Assembly (NCBI GenBank): GCA_032622095.1
Contig: CP136064.1
Span: forward strand, 258,333,863-258,397,862
Source: Siphonodentalium dalli
Taxonomy: Eukaryota > Mollusca > Scaphopoda > Gadilida > Siphonodentaliidae
Reading direction: 5' to 3'
DNA length: 64,000 nt
Of the stretch, positions 14,201 to 29,200 are shown piece by piece. The translations under genes and the position numbers were made by a program. The first letter of the stretch is position 1. The number at the start of each line of letters is the position of its first letter. The notes under the pieces are model-generated. The model was given only the letters and a program-made list of their open reading frames with translations, did not search any database and was not told where the DNA came from.

Positions 14201-17200
14201 CCTGTATTCAACATGTTATTTGAATGTAGTAGCCATTACTGTATATTGGGCTCTGAAATTATGTGAACAGGTAACCCTAAATCCTCTAAGCCCTAACAGT
14301 AATCTTGAACCTCTTAACCCTTAATCCTAATCCAAAAACCTATTGACTGAAAAATGTAGGAATAAAAGCTCGGACAAAATTATGCATTTTGAGAACATTT
14401 TATAAGTTGAAAAATGGGGCTAACACCCACAAAAAAAATTCAGACATACCTCATAATCACAAGTGCACAGGTTCCCATGGTACTAATTATCTGTGCCAAG
14501 TTTCAAAACAATTGACCAGAAAATGTAGGAATAAAAGCTCGGACAAAATTATGCATTTTGAGAAAGATTTTGTAAGTTGAAAAAGGGGGCTAACTCCACC
14601 AAAAGAAATCGGACAGACCTCATAATCGCAGGTGCACAGGTTCCCAAGGTACTAAATATCTGTGCTAAGTTTAAAAAATTTTGACCAGAAAATGTAGGAA
14701 TAAAAGCTCGGACAAAATTGTGTCCACGGACGGACGACAGGACAGACGTGTTTACTAATGACTACTTATGTGGCTAAGATTGTGTAAAATGGATATTTAT
14801 GTGCATAACTTCCGTTGCGTGGCTAGCCACGTAACAGCTTTCAGATGGACGTTCTAAAATGATCTATTTGGCCTAATCAGCTTATTTAATTTTGTAGTCA
14901 CTCAAAATTTGGAAAAAGAAAGTCCATCGATTTAGACATCCATGACCTGTCAATAGGAGATGTCGGACACTGACAAGACATTTATGTGGCTAGCCACCCA
15001 ATCACGGACCTGTCAGTTTCTCCTATTCCACTGTCCCAGTTGCTGTGAGCAAGTTTTTGAGTTTTAATCAGCTTCTTCTGGTATAATTCCAACATGTTAT
15101 GAATCCATAATCTGGAGTTTTATCACTATCTACTACTTGATAGCCACTTAAAATTTTATGGCTACTTGAGAAGCCACATAAAAACTAAAGCCACATTACC
15201 ATTTCTAGCCACATAGGTCGAAGCCACATATCTACCCATTTGTTGGTACGTCCGGATGGACGGTACGACGGACGGACGGATAGATGAACGGACGGACAAG
15301 CTGATTCCAGTATACCCCCCAGAACTCGTTGCGGGGGGGGGGGGGGGGGGGGGTATAATAAGTGCCATAATGAACTTACCGGTCTGTTGATTTTCCATGC
15401 GCAGGCACTGAGAACATTCAGACCATCGAGAATTGGGTAAATGTCTCGAGAGCGAACTTTGCTGTCAGCAGAGAATTCATGAGATCCAGCTGGGCGAATG
15501 AGTTTTGCTGTAAACAGATAAATGTGTGGTATTGTAAGTGCAAGTCTATAAATAACTCAAATTTTGGTACCTGTCAAAATGACAGGCACCAAATGGTTTG
15601 TCCCAGTCAGTAATAAATTGTGCCTGCCATATAAATTTTCACATAGTACATGCGGTCGAAATAAGAAAAACACATCGATTTTCGCCCTAAGAAAAAGTTC
15701 TCAATAGCTCTTTTCGGCCGTTTTTCGCCTCGGTGCCGTGCGACCCTTCGCCCCCCCCCCCCCCATTATGGGACACTCAATGTATTTAACCCTTTCATGA
15801 TGGGAGCTGGGCTGGTGCAGCATTAAATACCATGTGCCAGTGCCATTCTAGTTAATAATGAAATCGTTCAGCAGTTATTAATTACAAATAATTTGAGAAT
15901 GCCTGCATGGCTCGTGTTCATTTAATAATACTTATATGTGAGGCTCCCTATGGGAGACTCGCATATATAAGAGAATGCACTGGCAAAGTAAATAACGTTA
16001 TGCCAATGCATTCTCTTTTATATGTGACACGCCCTATGGGAGACTCGCATATATAAGAGAAGAATTGGCACAGAGTTTTCGCAAAATTTCAGGAAGCTCC
16101 AGTCATGATCATTCATACATGAAATTTAAGGACTTTTCAAGGACATATTATTTCAGACTTTAGTCACTGCTTTATAGGTTGTCATTATTGGTATGAAAGC
16201 CCACCTGTTTTGGGCTCAGCTGTATCCACATATGTGGTATTTAAGAAGTCCGATATCATTGTGGAAGCCTTGGTTGCCAGAGAGTTGACACTTTTATGCT
16301 TCGGCGAGTTCATGAAACTTTTGAGCACACTTTTGCTCTATGCAATTATATTTCCAATTTTGAACAATTTCAAACAGAGACAGATTTTTTATGTTTTTAC
16401 AAGATGCTTCCGCTAAAACTGAACTTCTGTATGCCGTATGCATCAGTCAAGTATTATTAAATGAACATGAGCCATGCAGGCATTCTCAAATTATTTGTAA
16501 TTAATAACTGCTGAACGATTTCATTATTAACTAGAATGATTAAAAATTCAGCAGAAGACACAATTAATTTAATTGTGATAATATCTTTGGTGATCGAATA
16601 TCTATGTCGTGCTGTCTGAAAATTTTATCTGTATAATTAAAGAGGACATGCATGGAAGTAACCCCCCTTCAATGCAAATGTTCAAGGACTATTCAAGGAC
16701 TATTCAAGGACCCCACAAAAAAATAGTTTTACAAACGTTTCCATGAGAGTATTTGAGCAAAAAAGCTGTAGCCAGCTGTGGCTTATAAGACGTGCGCAGT
16801 AGAAAGCTACAGCGGGCAGGGAAATAAATGGCGACAATCACTAAACATTGTACTCCGACTCTGATATGGGATTTTCCATCAGGGAGATATTTTTTTAATA
16901 CTGCTCCCTCTGTGGGGACACATAATTGTCATTCCAATTTTGTTAGCATCAAACTAGATATTTTATATCTATGATATATATCTTGTTTGGTGAATAATTA
17001 AACTTATTTCGTAAAAATATATATAATTATATCTTGTTTGCATATGCCGATTTAGAGAATGAGATATAATCACATATCATACTCTTATAAATATCAGATT
17101 TATGGAGGAATGGACTCAGTACGAGTGTTAATTGCTTCAAATGTGCTTGCATCAGCGAGCGAGACCATTGGTGAATTGATATAGCAACATAATGCCAACA

Positions 17201-20200
17201 TTATGCCGGTATAATATTATCCATCAGCCACATTCCAAGTTCGGAGTAGCGGTACAATAGTTAGTGACCACCAGCTGCGGCCGGCTGTAGCTTTCTACTG
17301 CGCATGCCTAGCCGGCTATGGCTGTAGCCTGTGTTGCTCAAATACACTCCATGCCTGGGATAACATAAAGTCAAATTCAAGCACTTTCAAGGTTTATTCA
17401 CCACTACGAACCCTGAATAAATGAATAGCAAAATAGCTTTCAATAACATTAGTATGGAACAATAAATATATCTTTAACTCTGTCAAGATGGGAGCTGGCT
17501 GGTGCATTATTAAAGATCCTGTGCCAGTCCATTGTCTTATTTTTGTGAGTCTCCCATATATAAAAGAATGCACTGGCTTACAAGATCAAGGTAAATATTG
17601 TTATGCCAATGTATTCTCTTACAAGTATATATCTCCTATGGGAGACTCGCATATATAAGAGAATGGACTGGCACAGGGCTTTCACAAAATTTCAGGAAGA
17701 TCCAGTCATGGAATGGATAACCACCTAACACTCCTTAAAATAGGGTATCTGTCATTTGCAGAATGAGGTCCCCAGAGGGTGAATTTAGTGATGCTACCCC
17801 CGCATAGCGGGGCTAGCGTCACCAAATTCACCCTCTGGGGACCTCATTCTGCTTACACCTCAGCAGAGTGAGGTTCCCAGAGGGTGAATTTGGTGATGCT
17901 AGCCCGCTATGCAGGGTAGCATCACTAAATTCACCCTCTGGGGACCTCATTCTGCAAATGACAGACATACTATTTCAAGGCTTGCTAACACTCCTTGAAA
18001 TAAATACTTACAAGATCCAAGATGGTAACCCCCGAGGTTAGGAGATAGCCATGGCAACGGTGGAACAACCATAGGTAACTCCGAGGCAGGAAACCTCAGT
18101 TCTTCAAGGTTAGCTCTAACACACAGAGATACAATCAACGGGTATGGCTGAAACATAAATACAGTAATGCCCTAAATAATCGAATCCTTAACCACAGCAG
18201 AATTATAGGTAACTTTTCAGGATTTAGTCGGAAATATGGCTTGTTGTCATTCATCGGAAAGCTCTCACTGCTCTCAGTACTTTATACGTGAGTGATGGCT
18301 ATTTGTCATTTGATCGTTTCGATATGTGGAAATAGAAGGTAGAGAGCCAAGTGATGGACTCTGTTGGAAAGGCTATTGGCAGTGCATCTGGGGCACGTCA
18401 CAATATATATGCGTATTAGTTCGCCTTTACTATTCACGGATTGAAGGTGCAGAAGTATGGCGGTATTAGTGAAAATAGTCTCCATATTGATATAGTCAGT
18501 GCTTATGTCATTGTGCCTTTGAGGCACTGATACCATTGGTATGGAATTATTACGGCTGGCCATACATGTTTCATGCTCACCATTTTGTATCATATTACAT
18601 TCATATGGTATTGTGGCGTTGAGACACTGATACCATAATATGTCCTTATTAATGGACCAATGAATTTGAATGTATCGATAAACACTAATGTCTGAGAAGA
18701 ACAGTTCAGATGATGTCTATTAGGGTAGAGTGAACACATGGAAATGAGAAATCATCTACCCTATCAAAAGAGGTATAAACATTGAATTACTGGAAATTTA
18801 TTGAGACACTGGCTAGCCAATTAATCGTTTCAACACTGCGACCATGCCAGGTCACATCGGATATGGTGACTTGCCACAAGTAGGCCAGTAGGCTCGCATC
18901 AAGGCTCTCATCCAAAATGTCTCCCAAGACTTCTGACCACGGACGGAATTATCATTGTATAGTTAAGCAAACTATAGCTGAAGGTTCAGGCTACTGCGCT
19001 TGCATATCCGTGCAGTCTTGGAACAGGGAAGCCCATTCAGCAAAATACATTGAGTGATTGCAAAGAAACAGACACAATTGTCGCCGAGATAACGACAGAT
19101 TATGATTTAATGGAGATCGCCATTCGATAATGGGAACTGGAAATGAAAGTCCTTGTTGCCAAATCTTGTGTCAGATAATCCTAGTCCCCAATCAAACCAG
19201 TTGCACGAGTCGTAGCAACCGGACACTGTCAGTCATACTGTACATGCACGTAAAGAAAGAGACTATTATAGCGACATAGCATTATTTGAACACAGGTCAT
19301 ATAATACTATATATGTTATAACGAACATAATCTCCTTGTTTCTAACTATTGTTCCGATGATACAATGAGGTAAAGGAAATGGAATCGCAAGAACAGAGTC
19401 AGGATTTTCAAAGAAATATCTTGAAGTCGCTGTAACGTTCGCGACAACGTTCCAAGTATCCAAATACAAGCCCTCATGTTAATACATTCGGGTTAGCTAA
19501 GATTTGCAAATATTAATCGGTTAAGCACAATTAATGATAACGACATGTTATATATGTACAATGATGTTCTTTGATAATCATTTCCCAAATGTCGGTGAAG
19601 TTCCAGTCGCTCAACTTCAACTTACAATTAATTGAGGCAAAAGAAATTTCATCGGATAACAAGTTCTATCTTTGTTATTTATTCATGTAAATTATTGCCA
19701 AAGTAGACATTTCTGTCCTGGCCAACTTTCTGCGCACTAACATAGCTGTTGCATATATGATTTGGCAGTATACATGACATGAACGTAGCGATGAGTCGAC
19801 TTCATGAAATAGAACATGTGTAGCACGAAATTAGGAGACTTCGCATACCGTACCACGTGGAAACCGAAATCCGACGAGTCATGCCACCGTATATGTTGCA
19901 CAATAATGAAATATAGGTTTGCCAGAAGTAAACTATGTGCTTCTGTAGTCATTGTCAAAATGGCCATCAATGGCGAATTTTCCAACGTGATTTTGTCGAT
20001 TCCAATCATGGAATTCGAGACGAAATGTGTTGATAAAAAACACGGAATTTTTATAAATTGCGTTGCGCATACTATGAAACGAAAAGTTTCTGCGCGTACG
20101 TAAAAAATATTAAACGACCGGGTAAGCAACGGATAAATTGCAAGTTTGTTATCAACAATAAATATTGAGTTGATAAATCCGCAATGCAGAATAATATTTC

Positions 20201-23200
20201 CTTTAGTTAACCATGTCCGATAGCTCCAAGGATGAAAATAAAGACTAGATGAATTGTTAGAACGCGGGAGTTACATGGGACGCATTCATGCGTGGCTAAT
20301 CCGAGCGCTGATTGACCGGAGTAGGCAATAAACGGACAATAAATTTTAACCTTCCTGATAACACAAGGCCGGAGATAATAATCCAAATAGTTCAGTTGAA
20401 GGGCTTTCCTTGGCGGAAAAATTTGCAGGCTTGGTTTCTTCTCCGGCGAAGTTGGACCTTTCAGAGAGGATAAATATTTCATGTCTCTTTATTGGCTGGT
20501 AACAAAAGGTACACTGAGTATTGTTATTAGCACACACCTTGATGCATTCATTTCTTCGTAGACCATTGGATCTGTACACTGAATAGAAAGCTGGAACTAT
20601 TCGTCTGCAAATAATGACGGAGATTATAATTATTTCACAAACAATTATGCAGATTATTTAAAATTCAGAATAAAGGTCTGCTGGGCCACACATCCCCCAA
20701 AAACTTTATTCTGGGAACAACCATTGATCAAACTTTGCTCAAGCCTTGAAATAGGGTGTCTGTCATTTGCAGAATGAGGTTCCCAGAGGGTGAATTTAGT
20801 GATGCTACCCCGCATAGCGGGCTAGCATCACCAAATTCACCCTCTGGGAACCTCATTCTGCTTACATCTCAGCAGAATGAGGTTCCCAGAGGGTGAATTT
20901 GGTGATTCTAGCCCGCTATGCGGGGTAGCATCACTAAATTCACCCTCTGGGAACCTCATTCTGCAAATGACAGACACCTTATTTCAAGGCTTGACTTTTG
21001 CTTCTAGTGTAGGTAGTTAGTGACAAAAAATGCTCGGATCGATACAAGTCGGATAAAAGCGCCATTTTTTAGTATCTTGTAGGACAGCATCTCTAGTCTA
21101 GGAATTTTCTCAAGAACCAACTTTTCGACCGACGTAGAGCCTAAATTCAAGATGGCGTCCAAGATGGCCGCCGGTTTGACGGTGGCACACCTAATAGATT
21201 TGCTTCTTGATTTGATATGGTAAACATAACGAATTCCTCAACACTATATAATATTAGTGTTCATAGAATAACAACCGCGAATTTTAGTTGAAAAATGGCC
21301 ACAATTATTCAAGATGGATGCCAAAATGGCGGCCAAAACATGAGAAATAGGTTTTTTTTCCTTATTTAAAAAAATATTACTTTACAATTTTCGAGATAAT
21401 ATAAGAGATATATCAACTATGTGTTCATTATTCGATGGAATAACTTCTGTGGAAGAGTTATGCACATTAAAGGTGAAGTAGTATTGTTCGTTCTGGTAGA
21501 AATGTGAGGTAGAATATGTGCTATATAAAATAAATGAAATTATTCTCAGACTGTGTTTCATTCTGTAAATGCTTAATAACCAACCGTGAATGACCCTGAT
21601 GTCATCAATTCTATTTGCGACACTACTATATGGTTTGATCAATTGAATACAAATTTGTATGTCGAGATGTTTACAAATAAAAAATCAAATTAGTAGTGGA
21701 TTTACCACGAAATTAGGAAACACTAAATGACAGACCCCATACTCATCAAACTCAATTTAGTTCTCAAAAACAAGAACATATGGAAGGTATTCTGCAACAT
21801 ATCGTCATCATCAGGCCTCGTATTCATATTACCAATACTTAAATTCAGTGTTTTATGTCCAATTATACACAAAATGATTGAAGCGTATACCCGAAAGTAT
21901 AGTTGTGTTCGGAGTAAGAAATAATATTATTTCCTTGTATCATATAGTGTCCTCAATTATTCCAGCAACAGAACATGAAACACAATCATGCGAATAGCGC
22001 AGATTCAATAATATATATGCATATGTATACTTTTGAGTGTTATATTGTTGCTGAGATATACTCCAGTGGGCCATGTGGTGGGAAGATGGGATCAGTAAAT
22101 TTGAAAATACACTTTGTTTTAATAAACTGAATTGAACAATTCACTACTCACAACCACATCTGCACAACCCCGTTCATGGAAGTTTGCTTTTTGAACATTT
22201 GCACCTGGAACAAACCGATTTCAAACAAATTTAATCAATTCGGTGCACACTCTAGCCACTTCTGGGGTTGTCAACCATACAGGAACAAAATAATCGTCAA
22301 TAAATTTTCACCCGAAGTAGTCACACTGGGGGGAAAACTGTTTCACCAGAATCGATTCTATCACCCTTCCGGTTTCGTCTCTATCAATTAAGTTCCGACT
22401 CTTTCGCGGTTTGTTAAAAAATATTCAAAGTTTTGATAGCTGTTTATACACTGAATATCAATACAGAAAGTATTCGCCAATAACAACCGACAGATTAGGT
22501 ATCTGTGCGTGCGTATTGATGATAGCAATGCAATAGCTGCTTGTGGTGCACATTTAGAGAAGTGCATTTGTGTGTATTTCCCACGAGAATTAAGCAACAG
22601 TTTGATGCGCAGCCTTTCAGCATCATCACATTTAAATTGGGCTGGAACTTGTTAGGTTTTATGATCGAACATTATAGGTTATTATAATGTCCTGGTGTTC
22701 GATCACATAATGAGACATGTTCCAGCCAACTAAAAGTATCAAGGTCGATAAACTTATCATCAAATTGCTGCTTAATTTACAAAGGAAATGCACAAAAACG
22801 CATTATGCCTCAAAGTGTGCACAAAAATAGCTGATTTCGCATTATTATCATCAATAAGCACGAGCAAAGACCTAATCTACGGATATTTGTTTATAAAATA
22901 GTTCTGTTTTGATATTTAGTGTATAAATGGCGGTCAAAACTTTGAAAACAGTTGTGTTTAATCGCGAAACAGTCGGGCCTTAGTTCGATAGAGACAAAAC
23001 CGAAAAGGCGATAGGATCGATTCTTGTGAAACAGTTTCCCTCCAGTGAGTCTAGTGCTGGAAACGTTGCATCTATTATGGGGCTTACAGTCCATATACCA
23101 GCCTGATGTATACTAGTAGCACAATTTCTTTGGTGGTAACTGTTCATGTGCACGGCCTTTGCTGAACATTTCATGTCTATCTTCATTAACTGAGGTCAGG

Positions 23201-26200
23201 TTCGCAGATTTGTCATAAACAAATACGACGAAATGCTAAATACACTCAAATAGTGGTAATGGAACATCAAGTATCACAAAAGGATTCCTCGTAATTGATA
23301 TCAAGCATTCTGTTAGCTCTGGGTAGGCTTTTCAAGCATCCCAAAATGTGCGCTTCCCATTACCAAAGAAAAGGGAAGTTGAGTCGCATCCTGATATCAC
23401 ATGGAAATGATGGAATATTGGAAGCACAGTTGAATTTTCTGAGCCCAATTTAATTGTACATATCAACTATGTTGCGGATAACATGGGACTTAGACTTGTC
23501 GAAAGACACAGTTCCAAATCTTTGCATTGGAGTAGTAGCTTAGCATGCAGATGTCACACTAGAATCACGATAATATCCTTGTAAATATCCTTGAACAATA
23601 ATCGATAAATAATGAGTTTGTAGCATATGAGATATATGTCCGACTAATCTACTGTCAGCTTCTTTATATGTGCATCCAAAGAGAATAGGTTCCAAATTAG
23701 GACCGCGTTATCATCCTCCGTTGTGAAGATGGTTTTCCTTGGTATGGTTTCCAATTTAAAGAGACATTCATTGACCAATGCAAACAATACTTGCTTGTTG
23801 GTGGTGTTTCTTAGAAAGTCATTCCAATTCGGTGGAATTTTTGTGGTAAGCCCCCACCTTACATCGAATGCCACAACCACGTTTCTCTCCTGTTCCTGTT
23901 TTGATACTAACCTATATTTATCTGTCCAAAACCAAGTCAATTCTTCTACTATCTGGGAGCTGCATCATAACATATGGAATAAACGTTGTGCTGATATACA
24001 TTGAGAAGGTATGCCCGACTTCAGGTCTCAGTAAGTGTATCAGAGCACCCCCGTCGAACACCTTACACTCGACCTTTGGATTTGGCTCTGCGGTGTCTAT
24101 GTAGTTTGAATCGGATGGGACCTTCATGCAGCTTAGGCTGTCAGATTTATTACCGCCCTGCTTTCGCCCACTTTCGATATAGATGGGGGAACCGCTGGTT
24201 TTCGTGTGAGAAGAACATATATTTCATATGCTACAAACCGATAATTCTTCGATTATTGTTCACACTGTTGACACATATATTATCGTGGTCATGTTGGGAC
24301 ATCTGTATGCTATGCTTTTTCAATACAAACATTTGAAACTCTTTGTCTTTCCGAGAAGTCTAAACCCCATGTTACATACAACATAGTTGATATGTGCAAT
24401 TCAATGGGCTAAAAAAAATTCAACTGTACTTCCAATATTCCACCCGATATCAGGATGCGACTCAACTCCCTTTTCCTTGGTAAGGGTAAGCGCAATTTTG
24501 GGATGCTTGGAAAGCTTAGCTCACAGAATGCTTGATGCCAATACGAGGAATCCGTGTGTGGTTCTTGATGTTTCATCGCCACTGTTTGAGAGTATTTAGC
24601 ATTTCGTTGTGATTATTTATGACAAATCTGTGACGCTGACCTTAGTTAATGAAGCAAGACATGAAATGTTCAGCACAGTTCAACATCTTTGGATGGAAAT
24701 TGATTGGCGGTTCTTTTGTTACTGTTTGGATGACAACCCATAAGCAGCTAGAGAGTGCACAGAGTTGATTAAATGTGTTTGCAAATCGGTTTGTTCCAGG
24801 TGCAAATGTTCAAGAAGCAAACTTCCATGTACGAAGTTGTACAGATGTGGTTGTGAGAAGTGAATTGTTAAATACAGTTTATTAAAAACAAAGTGTATTT
24901 TCAAATTTCAAATTATTGGTAATTTGAATACGAGGCCCGATGATGAAGATGTGTTGCAGAATACCATACATATGTTCCTATTTTGAGAACCGAATTAAGT
25001 TTGACGATTATGGGTTTTGTCATTTGGTGTTTCCTAATTTCGTGGTAAATCCACTACTAAATTGATTTTTTATTTGTTAAGATCTCGATATTCAAATTTG
25101 TATTCAATTGATCCAACCAAGTAGTAGTGTCACAAATAGAATGGAAGACATCAGAACCATTTATGGTTCGTTTCTAAGCATTTACAGAATGAACCCCCGT
25201 CTTAGAATAATTTTGCTCATTTTACATAGCACATATTCTACCTCACATTTGTACCAGAACAAACTATACTACTTTAGTGTGCATGACTCTTTCACAGAGG
25301 TTATTCCATCGAATAATCAACACATTGTTGATATCTTCTCTTATATTATCTCGAAAATTGTAAAGTATTAAAACAAAAATAAGGACAAAACCGAACTTTT
25401 CCATGTTTTGGCCGTCATTTTGGCATCCATCTTGAATAATTGTGGCCATTTTTCAACTAAAAGTGTGGGCTGTTATTCGGTAACCACCATTCTTAGATAA
25501 TAGGGTGGAATTCGTTATGTTTAACATATCTAATTGAGAAGCAAAACTATTAGGTGTACATTCGTCAAACCGGCGGCCATCTTGGACGCCATCTTGAATT
25601 TTCGGCTCTACGTCGGTCAAAAAGTTGGTTCTTGGGAAAATTCCTAGGCTAGAGATGCTGTCCTACAAGATATGAAAAAATGGCGCTTTTATCGGACATG
25701 TATTGATCAAAACGCTAACTACCTACACTATTCCAACTATCTATTTTTTTAACACATTCTAAGTCTGAAGTTATCATCTGGAAAGCAACACAATCTGGAA
25801 ATCTAAGTCAACAAGGGTCATAACTCCAGCAAAAATGAGTGGACCGAACCCAAATTTGAACTTGACCTGTATTTTCATGGGAGTAATCCATAAACTGTAA
25901 AATCCTTTTAATTTGTGGGAGTCTATTATTCATTGATTTCATGATTTAACCCTTTACCCAACAGAACGGCCCTGTGCCAATGCATTCTCTTATATATGCG
26001 AGTCGACCATAGGTCGCCTCGCATATATAAGAGAATGCATTGGCACAGGGCATAACTGTAACTATCACAATGTGGTCAAGGAGCCGGTTCCAATGATATC
26101 CATATTTGTATGGTTCTATTGAGACAGACTGAAGATATTTTAGACTGTTGAAGCTTTATTTGGCCGGTTTTGGCCGGTTTGTTGGTTAAAGGGTTAGCCC

Positions 26201-29200
26201 AACCACAAAATAAACATCCAACGAAATAATTTTCTCTCAATTGGTAGAGGAAATTTCAAAATACAATGTACGAGATGAAAACGAAGATTACGTATTGTAT
26301 GTCTGTTTTTGTTATGTCATAAAATGAGTTTGGGAAAACACGGAAACGAGATGGAACATAATCGATTTATTAAAATATCAGTTGATTGTCAGTGGTCCAT
26401 TCATTTTTAATATTATTTTTTATATATACTATGTTCATCATCTGATCTCTTCTATAATAATTTGTATATACAATCGCCAATGACTTGGTCTCTTGATAAA
26501 GACTAATGGTTTCACCACACACAGGTTATACAAAACAATAACAAATATAACTACATCGCCAGCATGTAAAATTATGCCAGTGCGCTGATTGCGTAATGCT
26601 CCGAAATACCTGAATGTCCAGCAGTTGTTCAATACTGGCTACTCAAAAATGTCATAAACCTGCTATTTTTGTACATGTTGATGTGGATAAATATGATACC
26701 TAGATCCACGAATTCACGTCCCCATGAAATGGGCCTTTTATAAGAATCCACGATGAAAGTGTCAATGACACTGTAGCTCAACTTGGAGAGCGGAAAACTT
26801 CATGTGTTACAGTCAACACTGTGGATGGACAGACGTGAACATTGGTTTAAGATGAACTGTTTAAAAAAACAAGGTGAGGATGTGGTCTGTAGGGTGTGCC
26901 AAAGGATTTAGTTACACAAAGAGTAAATACCAAGATGGCCACTGGCAGACATGTTTTTCAACGAATTTCGGTCAAAATAGGAGGCTCCCATCTAGAGGTC
27001 ACCACGAAGATCCATATGAAGTTTGGTGATGATCAGATGAGGGATGTGGTATGTAGGGTGTGCCAAAGTATTTAGTGATGCAAAGAGTAAACTCCAAGAT
27101 GGCTGCCTGTGGCCATGTTCTTCATCGAAAATTGTTCAAAATTGATAGCTCCCATCTACAGGTGATCACAATCGTGCCGGCAAAATTAAAAAATGATCTG
27201 GCAATAAATACAGGCTGCAGGGTGTGCCGACGGATTCAAATTTGAAATCCATGACTGGCGGGCATGTTTTTCATCGAAATTCGGAAAAAATTTGATAGCT
27301 CCCATCTATAAGTCACCCTGAAGTTTGGTGTAGATCGGATGAGGGATGCGGTCTTTAGGGCGTGCCAAAGGAAATTGTTGACGCAGGCACGCATCCATGC
27401 CCGGACGCATGGACAATGGACGCCAACCCATGGCAATAGCTCAAACTTAACATTGTAAAGTTCAGCTAATAATTGATGCCGATGAAATCAAAGCCTTTCA
27501 CAGTACCATTTGAGATTGTGGGCAACCTAATCACATTGGTAATGCATGTATGAAGGAAATTGTTGACGCAGGCGCGCATGCAAGCCCGGACGCATGGACA
27601 ATGGACGCCAACCCATGGCAATAGCTCAAACTTTACATTGTAAAGTTTAGCTAATAATTGATGCCGATGAAATCAAAGCCTTTCACAGTACCATTTGAGA
27701 TTGTGGGCAACCTAATCACATTGGTAATGCATGTATAAACGAATGAACATTTTGGAGATCCCGATGCAAGTACCGATCTGACGATGACCATTTCCACGAT
27801 TACATATTGACCCCACTAAATTGAAGGCGGTATGATAATAACAACCCCACTCAGCGAGCAGCAATTTATGAGTTTGTAATTCGGCCTGATACCTTTATAC
27901 TGTGTAATTACATTAGGAAACCAAGCTTATTCCTTAACTCATGACATATGATGCCTGGTATAGTGATGTGACGCAGATAGGTAACTTTACCCATAATCTG
28001 ACTTCAGGTTACCAATGACCAGTTCCAAACCTTGAGATAGCGTGTCTGTCATTTGCAGAATGAGGTTCCCAGAGGGTGAATTTAGTGATGCTACCCTGCA
28101 TAGTGGGCTAGCATCACCAACTTCACCCTCTGGGAACCTCACTCTGCTGAGTTGTAAGCAGAATGAGGTCCCCAGAGGGTGAATTTAGTGATGCTAGCCC
28201 GCTATGCAGGGTAGCATCACTAAATTCACCATCTGGGGACCTCATTCTGCAAATGACAGACACACTATTTCAAGGCTTGACCAGTTCTTTGAACAATTGA
28301 GCTGGTTATCTGATCTGACATGATATTACATACTGTTCTTTGTGCCTACTGCTGCTGATATTAACAGGTACATACTTTGGTGCAGTTTTCTTCAGCAGGT
28401 TAGCATCGACTTTACAAGATTTCAAGATCACATCATACAGGAAACTACCAATCTGTAATAAAGAGAGCATCATAAACTAAAAGAGTCGAGAGATTATAAT
28501 AAACTAAAAGGGCTAAATTTATAATATAAGATAATATAAGTCAACAATGTTTCTTATACCAGGTCAGTCATATCTTGGATTTATCCTAGCCTTGAAATAG
28601 TGTGTCTGTCATGCAGAATGAGGTCCCTGGAGGGTGAATTTAGTGACGCTATCACGCACAGCAGGCTAGCCTCACAAAATTCACCCTATGTGGACCTCAT
28701 TCTGCTTAGGCTTCAATTGCTATGAAAGACCGAGGATAAGATTGAATGTCCCCAGTTGGAGTTGGTGATGTTCAACCATTAGTCAACTCGATTATGCATT
28801 TTATCTGAACAAGAGAAAAAGTAAATAAAAAACAATGTTAATTTGAGACTATAGATACTTACCAGAAGATGAGGCCTAAGTAGAATGAGGTCCCCAGAGG
28901 GTGAATTTGATGATGCTAACCCACTGTGTGGGATAGCATCACTATATTCACCCTCTGGAGACCTCTTTCTGCAAATGACAGACATACAAGGCTGTCAACA
29001 AAACTGATAACTTGAAAAATGGTGTTTTTGAAGCCATTTTCCCCAAACTAGGTGTTATTTCCTCCAGCTGTGACCCTTCTAAAAATAATATATTAAAATA
29101 CAAAATGAATATTATCAGACCCCTGTGCCTCATAGTGGTGAAAATCCATAACAAATATCATTGAGATCCGACAACCTGAGGTTGAGATATCAGCTTGGAA

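Larger units (their letters stand above)
21004..25733. mobile_element. 4.7 kb foldback element with a decayed PIN-like/Cys-rich gene
   Basis: The outer ends are inverted (CTAGTGTAGGTAGTTAG and CTAACTACCTACACTA). Complementary blocks continue inward for over 2 kb on each side, to about 23640 and 24210, enclosing a unique core of about 570 bp. The minus strand from 24127 carries a broken gene: [17 protein letters not shown], then a frameshift, [20 protein letters not shown], then [20 protein letters not shown] and HQAGIWT in the left arm. The right arm repeats the 3' half on the plus strand ([12 protein letters not shown], then [20 protein letters not shown]). I recall this order from a repetitive, unnamed protein family in cnidarian and mollusc genomes. 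The DGA and GCD motifs resemble PIN/FEN nuclease acidic motifs (inference). Confidence 0.8.

Noticed and set aside
19737-20129. 130-codon minus-strand frame and its 95-codon plus-strand shadow
   Set aside because: Within interspersed repeat copy B; the equivalent part of copy A is not open.
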